A DNA stretch of 38,206 nt, taken from Akkermansiaceae bacterium. GTDB taxonomy: Bacteria; Verrucomicrobiota; Verrucomicrobiia; Verrucomicrobiales; Akkermansiaceae. Each line of letters starts with the position of its first letter. Within the stretch, counting starts at the first letter, position 1. The notes under the pieces were generated by a model. That model saw only the letters and a list, made by a program, of their open reading frames with translations, did no database searches and was not told the DNA's origin. The DNA lies in the NCBI GenBank assembly GCA_029866215.1, contig JARWZU010000073.1:1-38206 (forward strand), given 5' to 3'. The translations under genes and the position numbers were made by a program. Positions 1-7,719 of the stretch are shown here, piece after piece.

Positions 1-1270
1 TGGGCAGAATCCCGAACCATTCGTCGGCTTGTTCCTCGGTGGCCAATTCACGGTAGTCCCTGAAGATAATCGATGGTGAGTTGCCAGCTTCGAGGGCGAC
101 TTGGTCCGCGCTTTTCACCTTGGCGATCCGGTAGGTGATGAACGAGTGCCTGAGCACGTTGCGCGGCCATTCGATCCCCAAGGCCCGGGCAAGCGCGGTG
201 GCCTCTTTGATGAACTCGCCCGATGCGATGACGCGGCCCTTCCTGCTCAAAGGCTGGAGCCACGCTGCGAGGTTCTCGGTGATGGGCACGAGCCGGCGTG
301 ATGCTGTCTTGGCTTGGCCTGCACGGATTTCGATCAGGCTGCGCTCCAGATTTACCGCCGACCAATCGAGACGGACAAGCTCGGCAGCACGGATCCCGGC
401 GAAGGCGCTGATCGAAAGCAGCGGGATCAAATGGATGGGTGCGGCATGAATGATCCGGCGGAACTCGTCCAGCTGGAAAATCTCGTTCTCGCTGTCCGCC
501 ACTTTCACTTTGCGGAGTTGGCTTGGAGCGATGGGTTTGCCGGCAGGCAGGTAGTTCTGCTCCAACGCGTAGGAGAACAGCAGGTTCACATAGATGAGCA
601 TCGAGTTTCTTGAACTCGGAGCCACATTCAGACTCCTCAGCCAAGCATCGATGTCCGACGAGGTGACGTCGAGGATTTCACCGGGATGTGCGGCTGCAAA
701 GCGGTTGAGCACTGATCGGATCTGGGCAATGTGGCGGGTGCTTGATCCGTCCTGTGTCTTGGAGGCGATCAGTTGCGCCACGACCTCGGGAACTGTGGCA
801 CGTCGGGTGAGGTTACCGAAATGTTTGGAGTATTCGCTGGCCATCGCTGCGAGGGATTCCGATCCAGCGATCTTTCTGGCCCGTAGATAATCCTCAACCA
901 CGGCAACCAACGGCATCCCAGCCTCATCCGTCATTTTGCGCGCAGTGAGATAGGCTTCCCGGTCGTGGGGCTTGAGGTCGGTCATGTGCTGCATGCCACT
1001 CTGAATCCGCTGCGCCACGAGCAGGGCCTCTTTCTTTGCATCGTCCAACGAGCTGAAAACCTGCCGGAGCCGTTTGCCTTCGCGGTAGTAGGCGATGGTG
1101 AAACGCTGCCTGCCACCGGAGTCCATCCGGTAAACTGGAACCGTCGCTGAACCGAATTTCACAACATATTCGGGACCACGCTTTTTTCTCCTTTTGGAAC
1201 GTCCTGACTTGGAGGGGATTGCAGATCCAGAACCCGCGTTTGTCACCAATTTGTCACCACCCGTATTCAT
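1..1270 (-). CDS. Tyrosine recombinase (phage/island integrase), C-terminus cut by window edge
   Basis: This is a site-specific DNA integrase of the tyrosine recombinase family, 423 codons visible, still open at the left edge. ATG at 1268-1270 is the first start, 73 bases from the tRNA. The N-terminus is basic (KRRKKRGP near residues 27-33). An arm/SAM-like core-binding region spans about 120-240 and the catalytic domain about 265-423. Visible catalytic residues are Arg294 in AGIRAAELVRLDW, Lys321 in GQAKTASRR, Arg374 in NVLRHSF and the nucleophile Tyr406 in IFRDYREL. The two usual histidines of the pentad are asparagines (Asn371 before VLRH, Asn397 in AGNSP); this pattern is familiar from Verrucomicrobia integrases. 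The gene reads away from tRNA-Arg, so its element should extend left of the window. The family call is firm; activity is inferred. Confidence 0.93.
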   Translation of the reverse strand, partial: MNTGGDKLVTNAGSGSAIPSKSGRSKRRKKRGPEYVVKFGSATVPVYRMDSGGRQRFTIAYYREGKRLRQVFSSLDDAKKEALLVAQRIQSGMQHMTDLKPHDREAYLTARKMTDEAGMPLVAVVEDYLRARKIAGSESLAAMASEYSKHFGNLTRRATVPEVVAQLIASKTQDGSSTRHIAQIRSVLNRFAAAHPGEILDVTSSDIDAWLRSLNVAPSSRNSMLIYVNLLFSYALEQNYLPAGKPIAPSQLRKVKVADSENEIFQLDEFRRIIHAAPIHLIPLLSISAFAGIRAAELVRLDWSAVNLERSLIEIRAGQAKTASRRLVPITENLAAWLQPLSRKGRVIASGEFIKEATALARALGIEWPRNVLRHSFITYRIAKVKSADQVALEAGNSPSIIFRDYRELATEEQADEWFGILP

Positions 1271-1330
1271 GACCGGGTGGGGGTGTCAATTTGGGCCTCT
1301 TTTTCGGAAGCCAACCCATTGATTGTGAAT

Positions 1331-1349
1331 GGTGTATAAAAAATACACC
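1331..1349. repeat. Inverted repeat overlapping the tRNA-Arg 3' end
   Basis: There are perfect 7-bp arms, GGTGTAT at 1331-1337 and ATACACC at 1343-1349, around an all-A loop. The right arm lies inside the 3' strand of the tRNA acceptor stem. On the minus strand it would be a hairpin with a T-rich loop directly at the tRNA end. It could help 3' processing or termination, or be part of the integration site of the adjacent recombinase. I cannot choose between these from sequence alone. Confidence 0.6.
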
Positions 1350-1417
1350 CGAAGGGACTCGAACCCCTAACCTTCTGATTCGTAGTCAGACGCTCTATCC
1401 AATTGAGCTACGGGTGC
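1344..1417 (-). tRNA. tRNA-Arg (anticodon ACG)
   Basis: The minus-strand 74 nt folds as a full cloverleaf. The acceptor stem is GCACCCG with CGGGTGT (first pair G-U), the D-stem is GCTC/GAGC, the anticodon stem is TCTGA/TCAGA with loop CTACGAA (anticodon ACG, arginine), and the T-arm is AGGGG-TTCGAGT-CCCTT. The discriminator base is A, and CCA is not encoded. The 3' end faces the integrase gene, which is the normal geometry for a tRNA used as an integration target. The unusual G1-U72 pair may reflect replacement of the 3' end by an element-borne copy. Confidence 0.96.
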
Positions 1418-1496
1418 CTTGCGGCTTGCGCGGGGCCGAAAGAAGCCGACTTTTGGCCGCCATGTCAAGAATTTCAGCAGGAAAATCTGAAGTTCT

Positions 1497-2207
1497 TTAA
1501 GCGAGGTTGGTGAAAACTGCCTGCACGTCATCGTCATCCTCGATTTTATCGAGGATCGCCTCAACTTCTTCCATCTGGTCCTCGGTCAATTCAATGGGCT
1601 GGGTGGGCAGACGCTGGAGGCTCGACTTGGTCGGAACAATGCCAAGCGACTCGACGGCATGACTCAAATTCGCAAAGGCCGTGTACTCACCAATCACCGA
1701 GACGATCCCTTCATCCACCGAAAGCTCTTCAAGCCCAGCGTCAATCAACTCAAGCTCGAGCTCTTCGAGGTCGCGACCTTCCGGCACGGGGAACTCGATG
1801 ACCGACTTGCGGTTGAACATGAAGTCCAGCTGCCCGGCATTGACGAGCTGGCCGCCATTTTTGTTAAAGATGATTTTCAGGTTGCCCACCGTTCGGTTGG
1901 AATTGTCGGTGGCGCACTCGACGATGAAAAGTGATCCATGCGGCCCCTTGCCTTCGTAGGTGATTTCCGAAATATCGGCGGCATCCTTGCCAGCGGCACG
2001 CTTGATGGCGTTCTCGATGTTTTCGCGCGAGAGGTTTTGTGCCTTCGCGTTGTTGATGGCCACTCGGAGCGGCGCGTTTGACTCGGGATCTGGGCCGCCA
2101 TTCTTGGCAGCCATGGTGATGGACTTGGCAAGTTTTGGAAACACCTTGGACATGGTGGCCCATCGTGATTCCTTGGCTCGGCGGCGGCATTCAAAAGCTC
2201 TTCCCAT
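1497..2207 (-). CDS. yebC: YebC/PmpR-family protein
   Basis: This 236-residue protein belongs to the YebC/TACO1 family. Members were long annotated as transcriptional regulators and more recently linked to relief of ribosome stalling on proline-rich stretches. I start it at the ATG giving MGRAFECRRRAKESRW, because family members begin with a short MGRxxE/MAGHSKW box; the longer in-frame extension upstream (to 2252) has no family resemblance. Visible family blocks are the NGGPDPESNAPLR segment (about residues 38-50), the ENIENAIKRAAG helix (about 63-74) and a very acidic C-terminus (DKIEDDDDVQ). No Shine-Dalgarno is seen. It stands alone between the rpsA terminator and tRNA-Arg. Confidence 0.93.
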   Translation of the reverse strand: MGRAFECRRRAKESRWATMSKVFPKLAKSITMAAKNGGPDPESNAPLRVAINNAKAQNLSRENIENAIKRAAGKDAADISEITYEGKGPHGSLFIVECATDNSNRTVGNLKIIFNKNGGQLVNAGQLDFMFNRKSVIEFPVPEGRDLEELELELIDAGLEELSVDEGIVSVIGEYTAFANLSHAVESLGIVPTKSSLQRLPTQPIELTEDQMEEVEAILDKIEDDDDVQAVFTNLA

Positions 2208-2361
2208 GGATTTGGTTTGGTTCGTTGGTCTCGGTGCGGTACCGGTGCCCACATTGAATCATGCCGGCGCAAAGATGCAAGTGAACTGCCAGCGCGTTCA
2301 ACGAAGGCCTCGAATCACGGCAAGCGCCCTGCTGCACATCGGTCCACCGAGGTGAATACAA

Positions 2362-2393
2362 AAAAGCCGGACAAGCGAACCCGTCCGGCTTTT
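2362..2393 (-). terminator. Rho-independent terminator downstream of rpsA
   Basis: A perfect stem GCCGGAC/GTCCGGC (2366-2372 and 2383-2389) has an A-run on the left and a T-run on the right, so it can work in both directions. It begins 39 bases past the rpsA stop and ends the rpsA message before yebC. Confidence 0.88.
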
Positions 2394-2431
2394 GAATGTT
2401 TGGCTCCTTACAATAAAGAGCCGCCCGAGGA

Positions 2432-4141
2432 TCAATCCTCTTGGCCTGGGCTCCAGTCTTCGGAAGCAGCAGCGGCGAGGTTGAACGCCTGCTCGAGACC
2501 GACCATCTCGGAAGATGGGCGAAGGCTCTCGAAGCTTGCGCTCTCCTTTTTCAACTGATCTTCGGTGTAGCCCACCGCCTTGACGGAAAGTCCGATGCGG
2601 CGCTCGACCTTGTCGACCTTGATGACGCGCGCTTCGATCTCCTCACCGACCTTGATGATGTCTTTGACCTTCTCCACGTGGTCTTCGCTGAGTTGCGAAA
2701 TGTGGATGAGACCATCGATGTCACCCTCGAGGCTGATAAATGCACCGAACGATGCGATCTTGGCAACGGTGCCTTTGACGATGTCGCCCACCTTGAAGCG
2801 GCTGTCGATGAGGCTCCATGGATCGCTCTCGGTTTGCTTGATGCCGAGTGAGACGCGTTGGTTGGCCTTGTCGATGGCAAGCACGACAGCTTCCACTTCG
2901 TCGTTCTTTTTGAGAACTTCCGATGGGTGGTTGATCTTGCGGGTCCAGGACATGTCCGAAACGTGGATCATGCCATCGATGCCTTCTTCCAGTTCCACGA
3001 ACGCACCGTAGGCGGTGAGGTTGCGGACAGGGCCCTTGATGGTGGCGCCCACTGGGTAGCGGAGTTCGATTTCGTCCCATGGGTTCGAATCCAACTGACG
3101 GACACCGAGCGAGATTTTTTGCTCCTCGATGCTGATGCCAAGGACGACCGCCGAGATTTCTTGGCCGATCTCCAGCACGTCGCTCGGGCGAGTGATGCGC
3201 TTGACCCATGAAAGTTCGGAAACGTGAACCAGACCTTCGACACCGCGCTCGATTTCGATGAATGCACCGTAAGGGAGCAACTTGGTGACGCGACCCTTGA
3301 CGTTGTGACCGATCGGGTACTTCCGCTCGATGTCTTCCCATGGGTTCTCCGACATTTGCTTGAGGCCGAGTGAAACACGCTCTTTCTCGCGGTCCACGTC
3401 GAGGATGACCACATCCACCAACTGGGCGATGTGAAGCAACTCGGAAGGATGGTTGATGCGGCCCCACGACATGTCCGTGATGTGGAGAAGTCCGTCCATG
3501 CCAGCAAGATCGACGAATGCACCGAAGTCGGTGATGTTCTTGATCGCACCGGTGACCTTGTCGCCGATTTTGACGGATTGGAGGAAGGTCTGGCGTTGCT
3601 CGGAGCGCTCGGCCTCAATGACTTCGCGGCGGGAGATGACGATGTTTTTGCGCTCGTCGTTGATTTTAACGATTTTGAATTCGTAAACGTTGCCGACGAA
3701 TTCGTTGAGATCCTTCGGTGGGATAATGTCCACTTGCGATCCTGGCAGGAATGCTTCCACGCCGACGTTGACGGTGAGTCCGCCTTTGACGACCGACTTG
3801 ACCTTGCCGCGGACGAGACCGCCGTCTTGGAAAACTTTGACGATTTTTTCCCAGTTCTGCTTGTGGGCGGCCTTTTCTTTCGAAAGCACGACCATGCCTT
3901 CGTCATTTTCAAGGCGCTCGAGGAGCACTTCGATTTCGTCGCCGATTTCGATTTCCTCGTCTTCGAACTCGTTGGATGGGATCGCTCCCTCGGACTTGTA
4001 GCCGATGTCCACAAGAACGACTTGAGGACGGATTTCCAGGATGGTGCCCTTGACGATCGATCCTTCGCGGAATTCGCGGAATTTCGAGTCGATCAAGTCG
4101 CTCAGTGCCTGATTGGTTGGTTCCGCTGGTGCGTAAGCCAT
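2432..4141 (-). CDS. rpsA: 30S ribosomal protein S1
   Basis: Ribosomal protein S1 has 569 residues, typical of the six-domain bacterial form that binds mRNA and helps it onto the 30S subunit. Six S1 (OB-fold) repeats can be followed from about residues 26 to 525. Domains 3-6 each carry the GAF(V/I) and (D/E)G(L/M)(I/V)H(I/V)S signature, for example near DFGAFVDLAGMDGLLHI. The last 40 or so residues are a variable acidic tail. The start follows an A/C-rich leader with no Shine-Dalgarno, which suits an S1-dependent start. The gene appears to be its own transcription unit, with a candidate promoter at 4203-4230 and a terminator at 2362-2393. Confidence 0.98.
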   Translation of the reverse strand: MAYAPAEPTNQALSDLIDSKFREFREGSIVKGTILEIRPQVVLVDIGYKSEGAIPSNEFEDEEIEIGDEIEVLLERLENDEGMVVLSKEKAAHKQNWEKIVKVFQDGGLVRGKVKSVVKGGLTVNVGVEAFLPGSQVDIIPPKDLNEFVGNVYEFKIVKINDERKNIVISRREVIEAERSEQRQTFLQSVKIGDKVTGAIKNITDFGAFVDLAGMDGLLHITDMSWGRINHPSELLHIAQLVDVVILDVDREKERVSLGLKQMSENPWEDIERKYPIGHNVKGRVTKLLPYGAFIEIERGVEGLVHVSELSWVKRITRPSDVLEIGQEISAVVLGISIEEQKISLGVRQLDSNPWDEIELRYPVGATIKGPVRNLTAYGAFVELEEGIDGMIHVSDMSWTRKINHPSEVLKKNDEVEAVVLAIDKANQRVSLGIKQTESDPWSLIDSRFKVGDIVKGTVAKIASFGAFISLEGDIDGLIHISQLSEDHVEKVKDIIKVGEEIEARVIKVDKVERRIGLSVKAVGYTEDQLKKESASFESLRPSSEMVGLEQAFNLAAAASEDWSPGQED

Positions 4142-4528
4142 AGTGTTGTTTGGTTTGGGGTTGTGTTGTTGGTTCGTTTTCTTACTTCAAGTGCCTCGAG
4201 AAATGATACTGACCGACACCGAGGCGCCAACCGTCTGCCAGTAGAAAGAAAAACGGACGCCGAACCTAGGCCACTGGGCCGACATGGCAAGACCAAAGCA
4301 ACCAAGTTTTGATAAAATCGGGTTCTTCGTGAAAATTTCGCAAAAGACACACGTTTCGCCTTGCTACTGGGGAAGGGCGCTTGATCTGGAACAACGGCTA
4401 CTTGCCAAACGTAGGCTGAGTGGCATGACTTTTCTATGCGATTACACATCCAGATCGATCCAACAACGCGGTGACGCGTCCAAGAGCTGATCTGCTCGGG
4501 CATTCGACTGAAAGTACCGTGGCATTTT
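4142..4528. other. 387-bp intergenic region between ribE and rpsA
   Basis: No convincing gene is seen. The part next to rpsA holds its A/C-rich leader (4142-4175) and the candidate promoter. The part next to ribE shows only a weak short hairpin without a T-run, so no clear ribE terminator is visible. Confidence 0.6.
4203..4230 (-). promoter_or_regulatory. Candidate sigma-70 promoter for rpsA
   Basis: On the minus strand a TTGGCG box (4225-4230, 4 of 6 to consensus) and a TATCAT box (4203-4208, 5 of 6) are separated by 16 bases. Transcription would start near 4195 and give a leader of roughly 54 nt before the rpsA ATG. The assignment rests only on motif match and position. Confidence 0.42.
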
Positions 4529-5119
4529 CTAACGACGAGCTTCCAGAAGCCGATCGACGTATTTCGCGAGCATGTCGGTTTCGAGGTTCACCCTTTGCCC
4601 CAGTGCCGCAGCGTGAAGGTGGGTGTGCTCCCACGTGTGCGGGGTGATCCAGAAAACCGCGCCGCTGGGTGTCAATTCGGCGATCGTGAGCGAAATTCCA
4701 TCGATCGTAAGCGAGCCCTTATCGATGCAAAGCCGCTGCACCTCCGGCGGCAAGCTCACCCCCAAGACATGATCTTGGCCGACCGCATCGAGCTGGGTGA
4801 TCTTCCCGACGCCATCGACATGCCCTTGCACGAAATGGCCGCCAAAGCGGTCGCCGACGAGCATCGCGCGCTCCAGATTCACTGTTAGACCCGCTGCGAG
4901 GCCTGCGAACGAAGTGACCCGCAGCGTCTGGGCGAGCAGGTCAAACGAAGCACAACCCGGAGCGATGGCCGCAACCGTCAGACAGCAACCGTTGATCGCC
5001 ACCGAATCGCCAAGGGCAAGCTCAGCCGCAAACGGGATTTCAAGAGTCAGGCACGCCTGTTCGCCCCTGGATTCAAGGCTGAGAACAACACCAATGGCTT
5101 CAACAAGTCCGGTAAACAT
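4529..5119 (-). CDS. ribE: Riboflavin synthase, alpha subunit
   Basis: This enzyme converts two molecules of 6,7-dimethyl-8-ribityllumazine to riboflavin and a pyrimidine by-product, the last step of riboflavin synthesis. It has 196 residues, close to the usual 200-215. The N-terminal MFTGLVE start is diagnostic. Two tandem lumazine-binding barrels follow, the first with NGCCLTV (about 43-49) and the second beginning at GHFVQGHVDG (94-103), with IDGISLTI repeating the NG-LTV motif in the second barrel. It begins 6 bases after the antiporter stop, so the two are probably co-transcribed. No other rib genes are nearby. Confidence 0.97.
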   Translation of the reverse strand: MFTGLVEAIGVVLSLESRGEQACLTLEIPFAAELALGDSVAINGCCLTVAAIAPGCASFDLLAQTLRVTSFAGLAAGLTVNLERAMLVGDRFGGHFVQGHVDGVGKITQLDAVGQDHVLGVSLPPEVQRLCIDKGSLTIDGISLTIAELTPSGAVFWITPHTWEHTHLHAAALGQRVNLETDMLAKYVDRLLEARR

Positions 5120-5125
5120 GAGATT

Positions 5126-6724
5126 TCAGGGAACGGAGTTCGCGTGAATCGCGGATTCCGGATGCGGGGCAAACATGGCATCGATTCCTCGGTCGGGAAA
5201 TAGCAACATGCACAACGCGACGATCAGCGTGGGTAGCAGGGCCGCAAGGGCCAGCTTGAGCGGAGAAACTCCATCGCCGAAAAACCGCCCTAACAATGCC
5301 TGTCCCGCTGGATTTGGCGCATTGGCAATGACCGTGAGCCCGCCACCGGTCACAGCGCCCGCAAGCACCGCATACTTCAACTGCGGGGACAACCCATCGA
5401 CTTGGCTGGCAAGAAAGGTGATGGCCGCGTTGTCGTTAAACGATGTAAGAAAAGTCGCCCCGAGGAACAGCGGCAATTTCCCGAGATTCGAGATCACCGG
5501 CGCGAGCCACCAGCCTTGGAGCCCCCCGTGAAGCACGAGACTTGCGAGGAAGAATCCGACAAGAATCGGACCACGCAGGCTGATTTGGTGCTGATGACTC
5601 GCAGTTGCTTGAGAGAACGCGAGGAAGAAAAGAAAGCCACCCATGAACAACGGCGGGTAGTGAGCAAACACCACCGTCCACGCTATAAAGCCAAGGTGCG
5701 CGAGTGTCACCCATCGCGGCACCCGGCGCTCACGCTGGATCAAATCCCCCACGCCATCGCCATCGTGGTCCCCTACCCGCTCACCCATGGCCACCAATTC
5801 CTTGCGAAAGCAGAAAAAGTAAACTGCACTCGAGACCAGCACCGAAACCACCGCCTTGTCCCCATAGTTGAACAACATCTCGGCATTGGTTAGACCCCAT
5901 TTCGCGGCCACCATCAGTACCGGAGGAGCCGCGAAGTTCGTCAGTACCCCACCGACTGACACATTCACGAACAACAGGCCAAGCGTGGCGTATGCAAACT
6001 GAGGCGATGGCTTGAGCGGATAGAATTTTTTAGCAAGAAGCATCGCAGCAATCGTCATGGCACCCGGCTCGGTGATGATCGAACCTAACAGTGGAGCCAC
6101 CGACATAATGACAAACCACCACGCCGCCGGAGTTTGTTTTCCAAGTCGGGCGAAGAAGCCCAAGCACGCCTCCGCAAAGCGCAAGATCGGCCGAGTGGAC
6201 GCAAGCGCCATGATGATCACCACGAACATCGGCTCGGTGAAATTCACGCTCATGACGTAATTTTTCACCGTGGTTAGATCGTAGAAGGCAAACATCGCAC
6301 CCAGCGTCACCAGTGCCCAAATTCCAAAAACCGCTTCCACCTCGCCGCAGAAATGCAACACGGTCGCCTTGAAACTCACTTGGTCCGCCGCTTGCGTAGC
6401 TGGCCCATGCGCTGCGTGCAAGCTGCTGATCTTCGCCTCGTGATCCCGTTGCACTCGGTGTGAGAGGCGAGTGATCGGCACCGCAAGAAACGTGTGGCCG
6501 ATGGCAGCGAGAAAGATCAACGATGCCACCAACAAGAAGGGTTGTTGCTTCGCCCGAAATGCTAGCTTTTCGGCGATTCCATCGATCTTGAGTGCCTGTT
6601 CTCGGTTAGCAAAATTTGCCATCTCCGTGACGAAGGTCGGCGCCTGGGACGAAGCATCGCCCGCAAAGGCACCACCCGAGGCCAGCAAGAGAATCGCAGT
6701 GATCAGCAAAACGAGAGATTTCAT
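5126..6724 (-). CDS. Putative Na+/H+ antiporter (PF07399-like membrane protein)
   Basis: This polytopic inner-membrane protein resembles the family annotated as putative Na+/H+ antiporters. From the chosen ATG it has 532 residues and begins with a signal-like segment MKSLVLLITAILLLASGGAFA. In-frame ATGs at 6757 and 6781 would add 11 or 19 polar residues before that segment. About 11-12 hydrophobic stretches follow. Conserved-looking half-helix features are SIITEPGAMTIAAM (middle) and TSFNDNAAITFLAS with NAPNPAGQAL (C-terminal), typical of ion-transporter folds. A hydrophilic loop with DHDGDGVGDL lies in the centre and looks like a calcium-binding thrombospondin-3-type motif. Substrate ion is not shown by the sequence. 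It leads ribE by 6 bases. Confidence 0.82.
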   Translation of the reverse strand: MKSLVLLITAILLLASGGAFAGDASSQAPTFVTEMANFANREQALKIDGIAEKLAFRAKQQPFLLVASLIFLAAIGHTFLAVPITRLSHRVQRDHEAKISSLHAAHGPATQAADQVSFKATVLHFCGEVEAVFGIWALVTLGAMFAFYDLTTVKNYVMSVNFTEPMFVVIIMALASTRPILRFAEACLGFFARLGKQTPAAWWFVIMSVAPLLGSIITEPGAMTIAAMLLAKKFYPLKPSPQFAYATLGLLFVNVSVGGVLTNFAAPPVLMVAAKWGLTNAEMLFNYGDKAVVSVLVSSAVYFFCFRKELVAMGERVGDHDGDGVGDLIQRERRVPRWVTLAHLGFIAWTVVFAHYPPLFMGGFLFFLAFSQATASHQHQISLRGPILVGFFLASLVLHGGLQGWWLAPVISNLGKLPLFLGATFLTSFNDNAAITFLASQVDGLSPQLKYAVLAGAVTGGGLTVIANAPNPAGQALLGRFFGDGVSPLKLALAALLPTLIVALCMLLFPDRGIDAMFAPHPESAIHANSVP

Positions 6725-6797
6725 CGTGGCAAGGTTTGGATTCTGGAGGGGATTCATAGGGCCTAACGAAATGGGGGGCAAGGTAAACTCGGACGAT

Positions 6798-6827
6798 GCG
6801 GCAAGCGTCAGATTTTTGACGCACCGC
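6798..6827 (-). other. Hairpin upstream of the antiporter gene
   Basis: Nested arms GCGTCA (6805-6810) and TGACGC (6817-6822), with outer GCGG/CCGC arms, enclose a T-rich loop. It lies in what would be the 5' leader of the antiporter-ribE message. It has no T-run after it in that direction, so it is more likely leader structure or an operator than a terminator. No match to a known riboswitch, including FMN, is seen. Confidence 0.4.
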
Positions 6828-6836
6828 CACCAAACA

Positions 6837-6872
6837 AAAAGAGAGGGCGCACACTCATGCGACCTCTCTTTT
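6837..6872 (-). terminator. Rho-independent terminator after the two-component operon
   Basis: Arms AAAAGAGAGG (6837-6846) and CCTCTCTTTT (6863-6872), with an inner CGCA/TGCG extension, form a strong hairpin flanked by A- and T-runs. It lies about 130 bases past the response-regulator stop on the minus strand and isolates that unit from the antiporter gene. Confidence 0.85.
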
Positions 6873-7002
6873 CAATCATGAATCCCTTCATGAAACCAGG
6901 GGATCTCTACCCTCGACAAGTAAGAAGATGCAGCATGACCCGGATTTTGTCATGTCCCTATAATTTGGGACACGGCTGCGCCCGCTTATAGGCGCCTGCC
7001 GA

Positions 7003-7674
7003 TCACGATAAATCCAAGAATCCACGGCGGATCGCCTCGCTCACGGCGGCGGGCAAGTTGCGGACGTGGAGCTTTTCAAAACTGCGCTTGATGTACTCCG
7101 TGACCGAGTGCGGGCTGAGATTCAGCTCATCCGCGATCTCTTGGCGGGTCAGCCCTTTGGCGGAAAGCTGCAGCACCTCGCACTCCCGCCCGGAAAGTGA
7201 CTCGGCATCGGGGATCGGACTGAGCTGCCGGAAGGTTTGCAGGATCATGCCGGCGATCTTCGGGTCGAGCGGAGTGCCGCCAGCGAGTACTTCTTCCAGC
7301 GTTTCCATCAGGCGAATCGCGCTGCCCGCTTTGACCAAATACCCGTGCGCCCCCGATTCCAAGGCCGCGAAGACCTTGGCCTTGTCGGTGAATGCGGTGA
7401 GCACCAAAACCCTCGCATCCGGCAACAACTCCCGAATCTTGCGAATCCCCGCGATGCCACTCATCCCCGGCAACCCAAGGTCCGACAGGACCAGATCCGC
7501 TACCAAGCCGCCACGAATCGCTTCAAGCGCGTCTTCCATCGTCGAAAAGCCGCCCACGCATTGGTACCCGCCACGCTCTTCCAAAACCATCGAGACCGAC
7601 TCGCGGAAGTCAGCGTGGTCCTCGACTAAAATCAAACGAATGGATTTCTCCTTCACTGTGGGTGATTTGGCCAT
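7003..7674 (-). CDS. Response regulator, NarL/LuxR type
   Basis: This 223-residue cytoplasmic transcription factor has a receiver domain (about residues 12-130) and a C-terminal LuxR-type helix-turn-helix (about 157-220). The phosphoacceptor is Asp65 in LSDLGLPG. The acidic pocket is Glu18-Asp19, and the conserved Thr93 and Lys115 are present. The output domain shows LSGRECEVLQLSAKGLTRQEIA and the recognition helix SPHSVTEYIKR. It follows the sensor kinase gene by 45 bases on the same strand and is almost certainly its partner. Target genes are not evident in the window. Confidence 0.95.
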   Translation of the reverse strand: MAKSPTVKEKSIRLILVEDHADFRESVSMVLEERGGYQCVGGFSTMEDALEAIRGGLVADLVLSDLGLPGMSGIAGIRKIRELLPDARVLVLTAFTDKAKVFAALESGAHGYLVKAGSAIRLMETLEEVLAGGTPLDPKIAGMILQTFRQLSPIPDAESLSGRECEVLQLSAKGLTRQEIADELNLSPHSVTEYIKRSFEKLHVRNLPAAVSEAIRRGFLDLS

Positions 7675-7719
7675 GGGTGGAGAGGATATGCGATTTAGGG
7701 TGATTCGAAAAGCGAAGGT

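Noticed and set aside
48-644. A 198-codon minus-strand frame at the left edge
   Set aside because: It is another frame of the integrase gene. The integrase frame carries all catalytic motifs and stays open from 1270 to the edge.
3431-4312. A 293-codon plus-strand frame opposite rpsA
   Set aside because: It lies antisense to conserved S1 repeats and its Asp/Val/Phe-rich repeats mirror those repeats.
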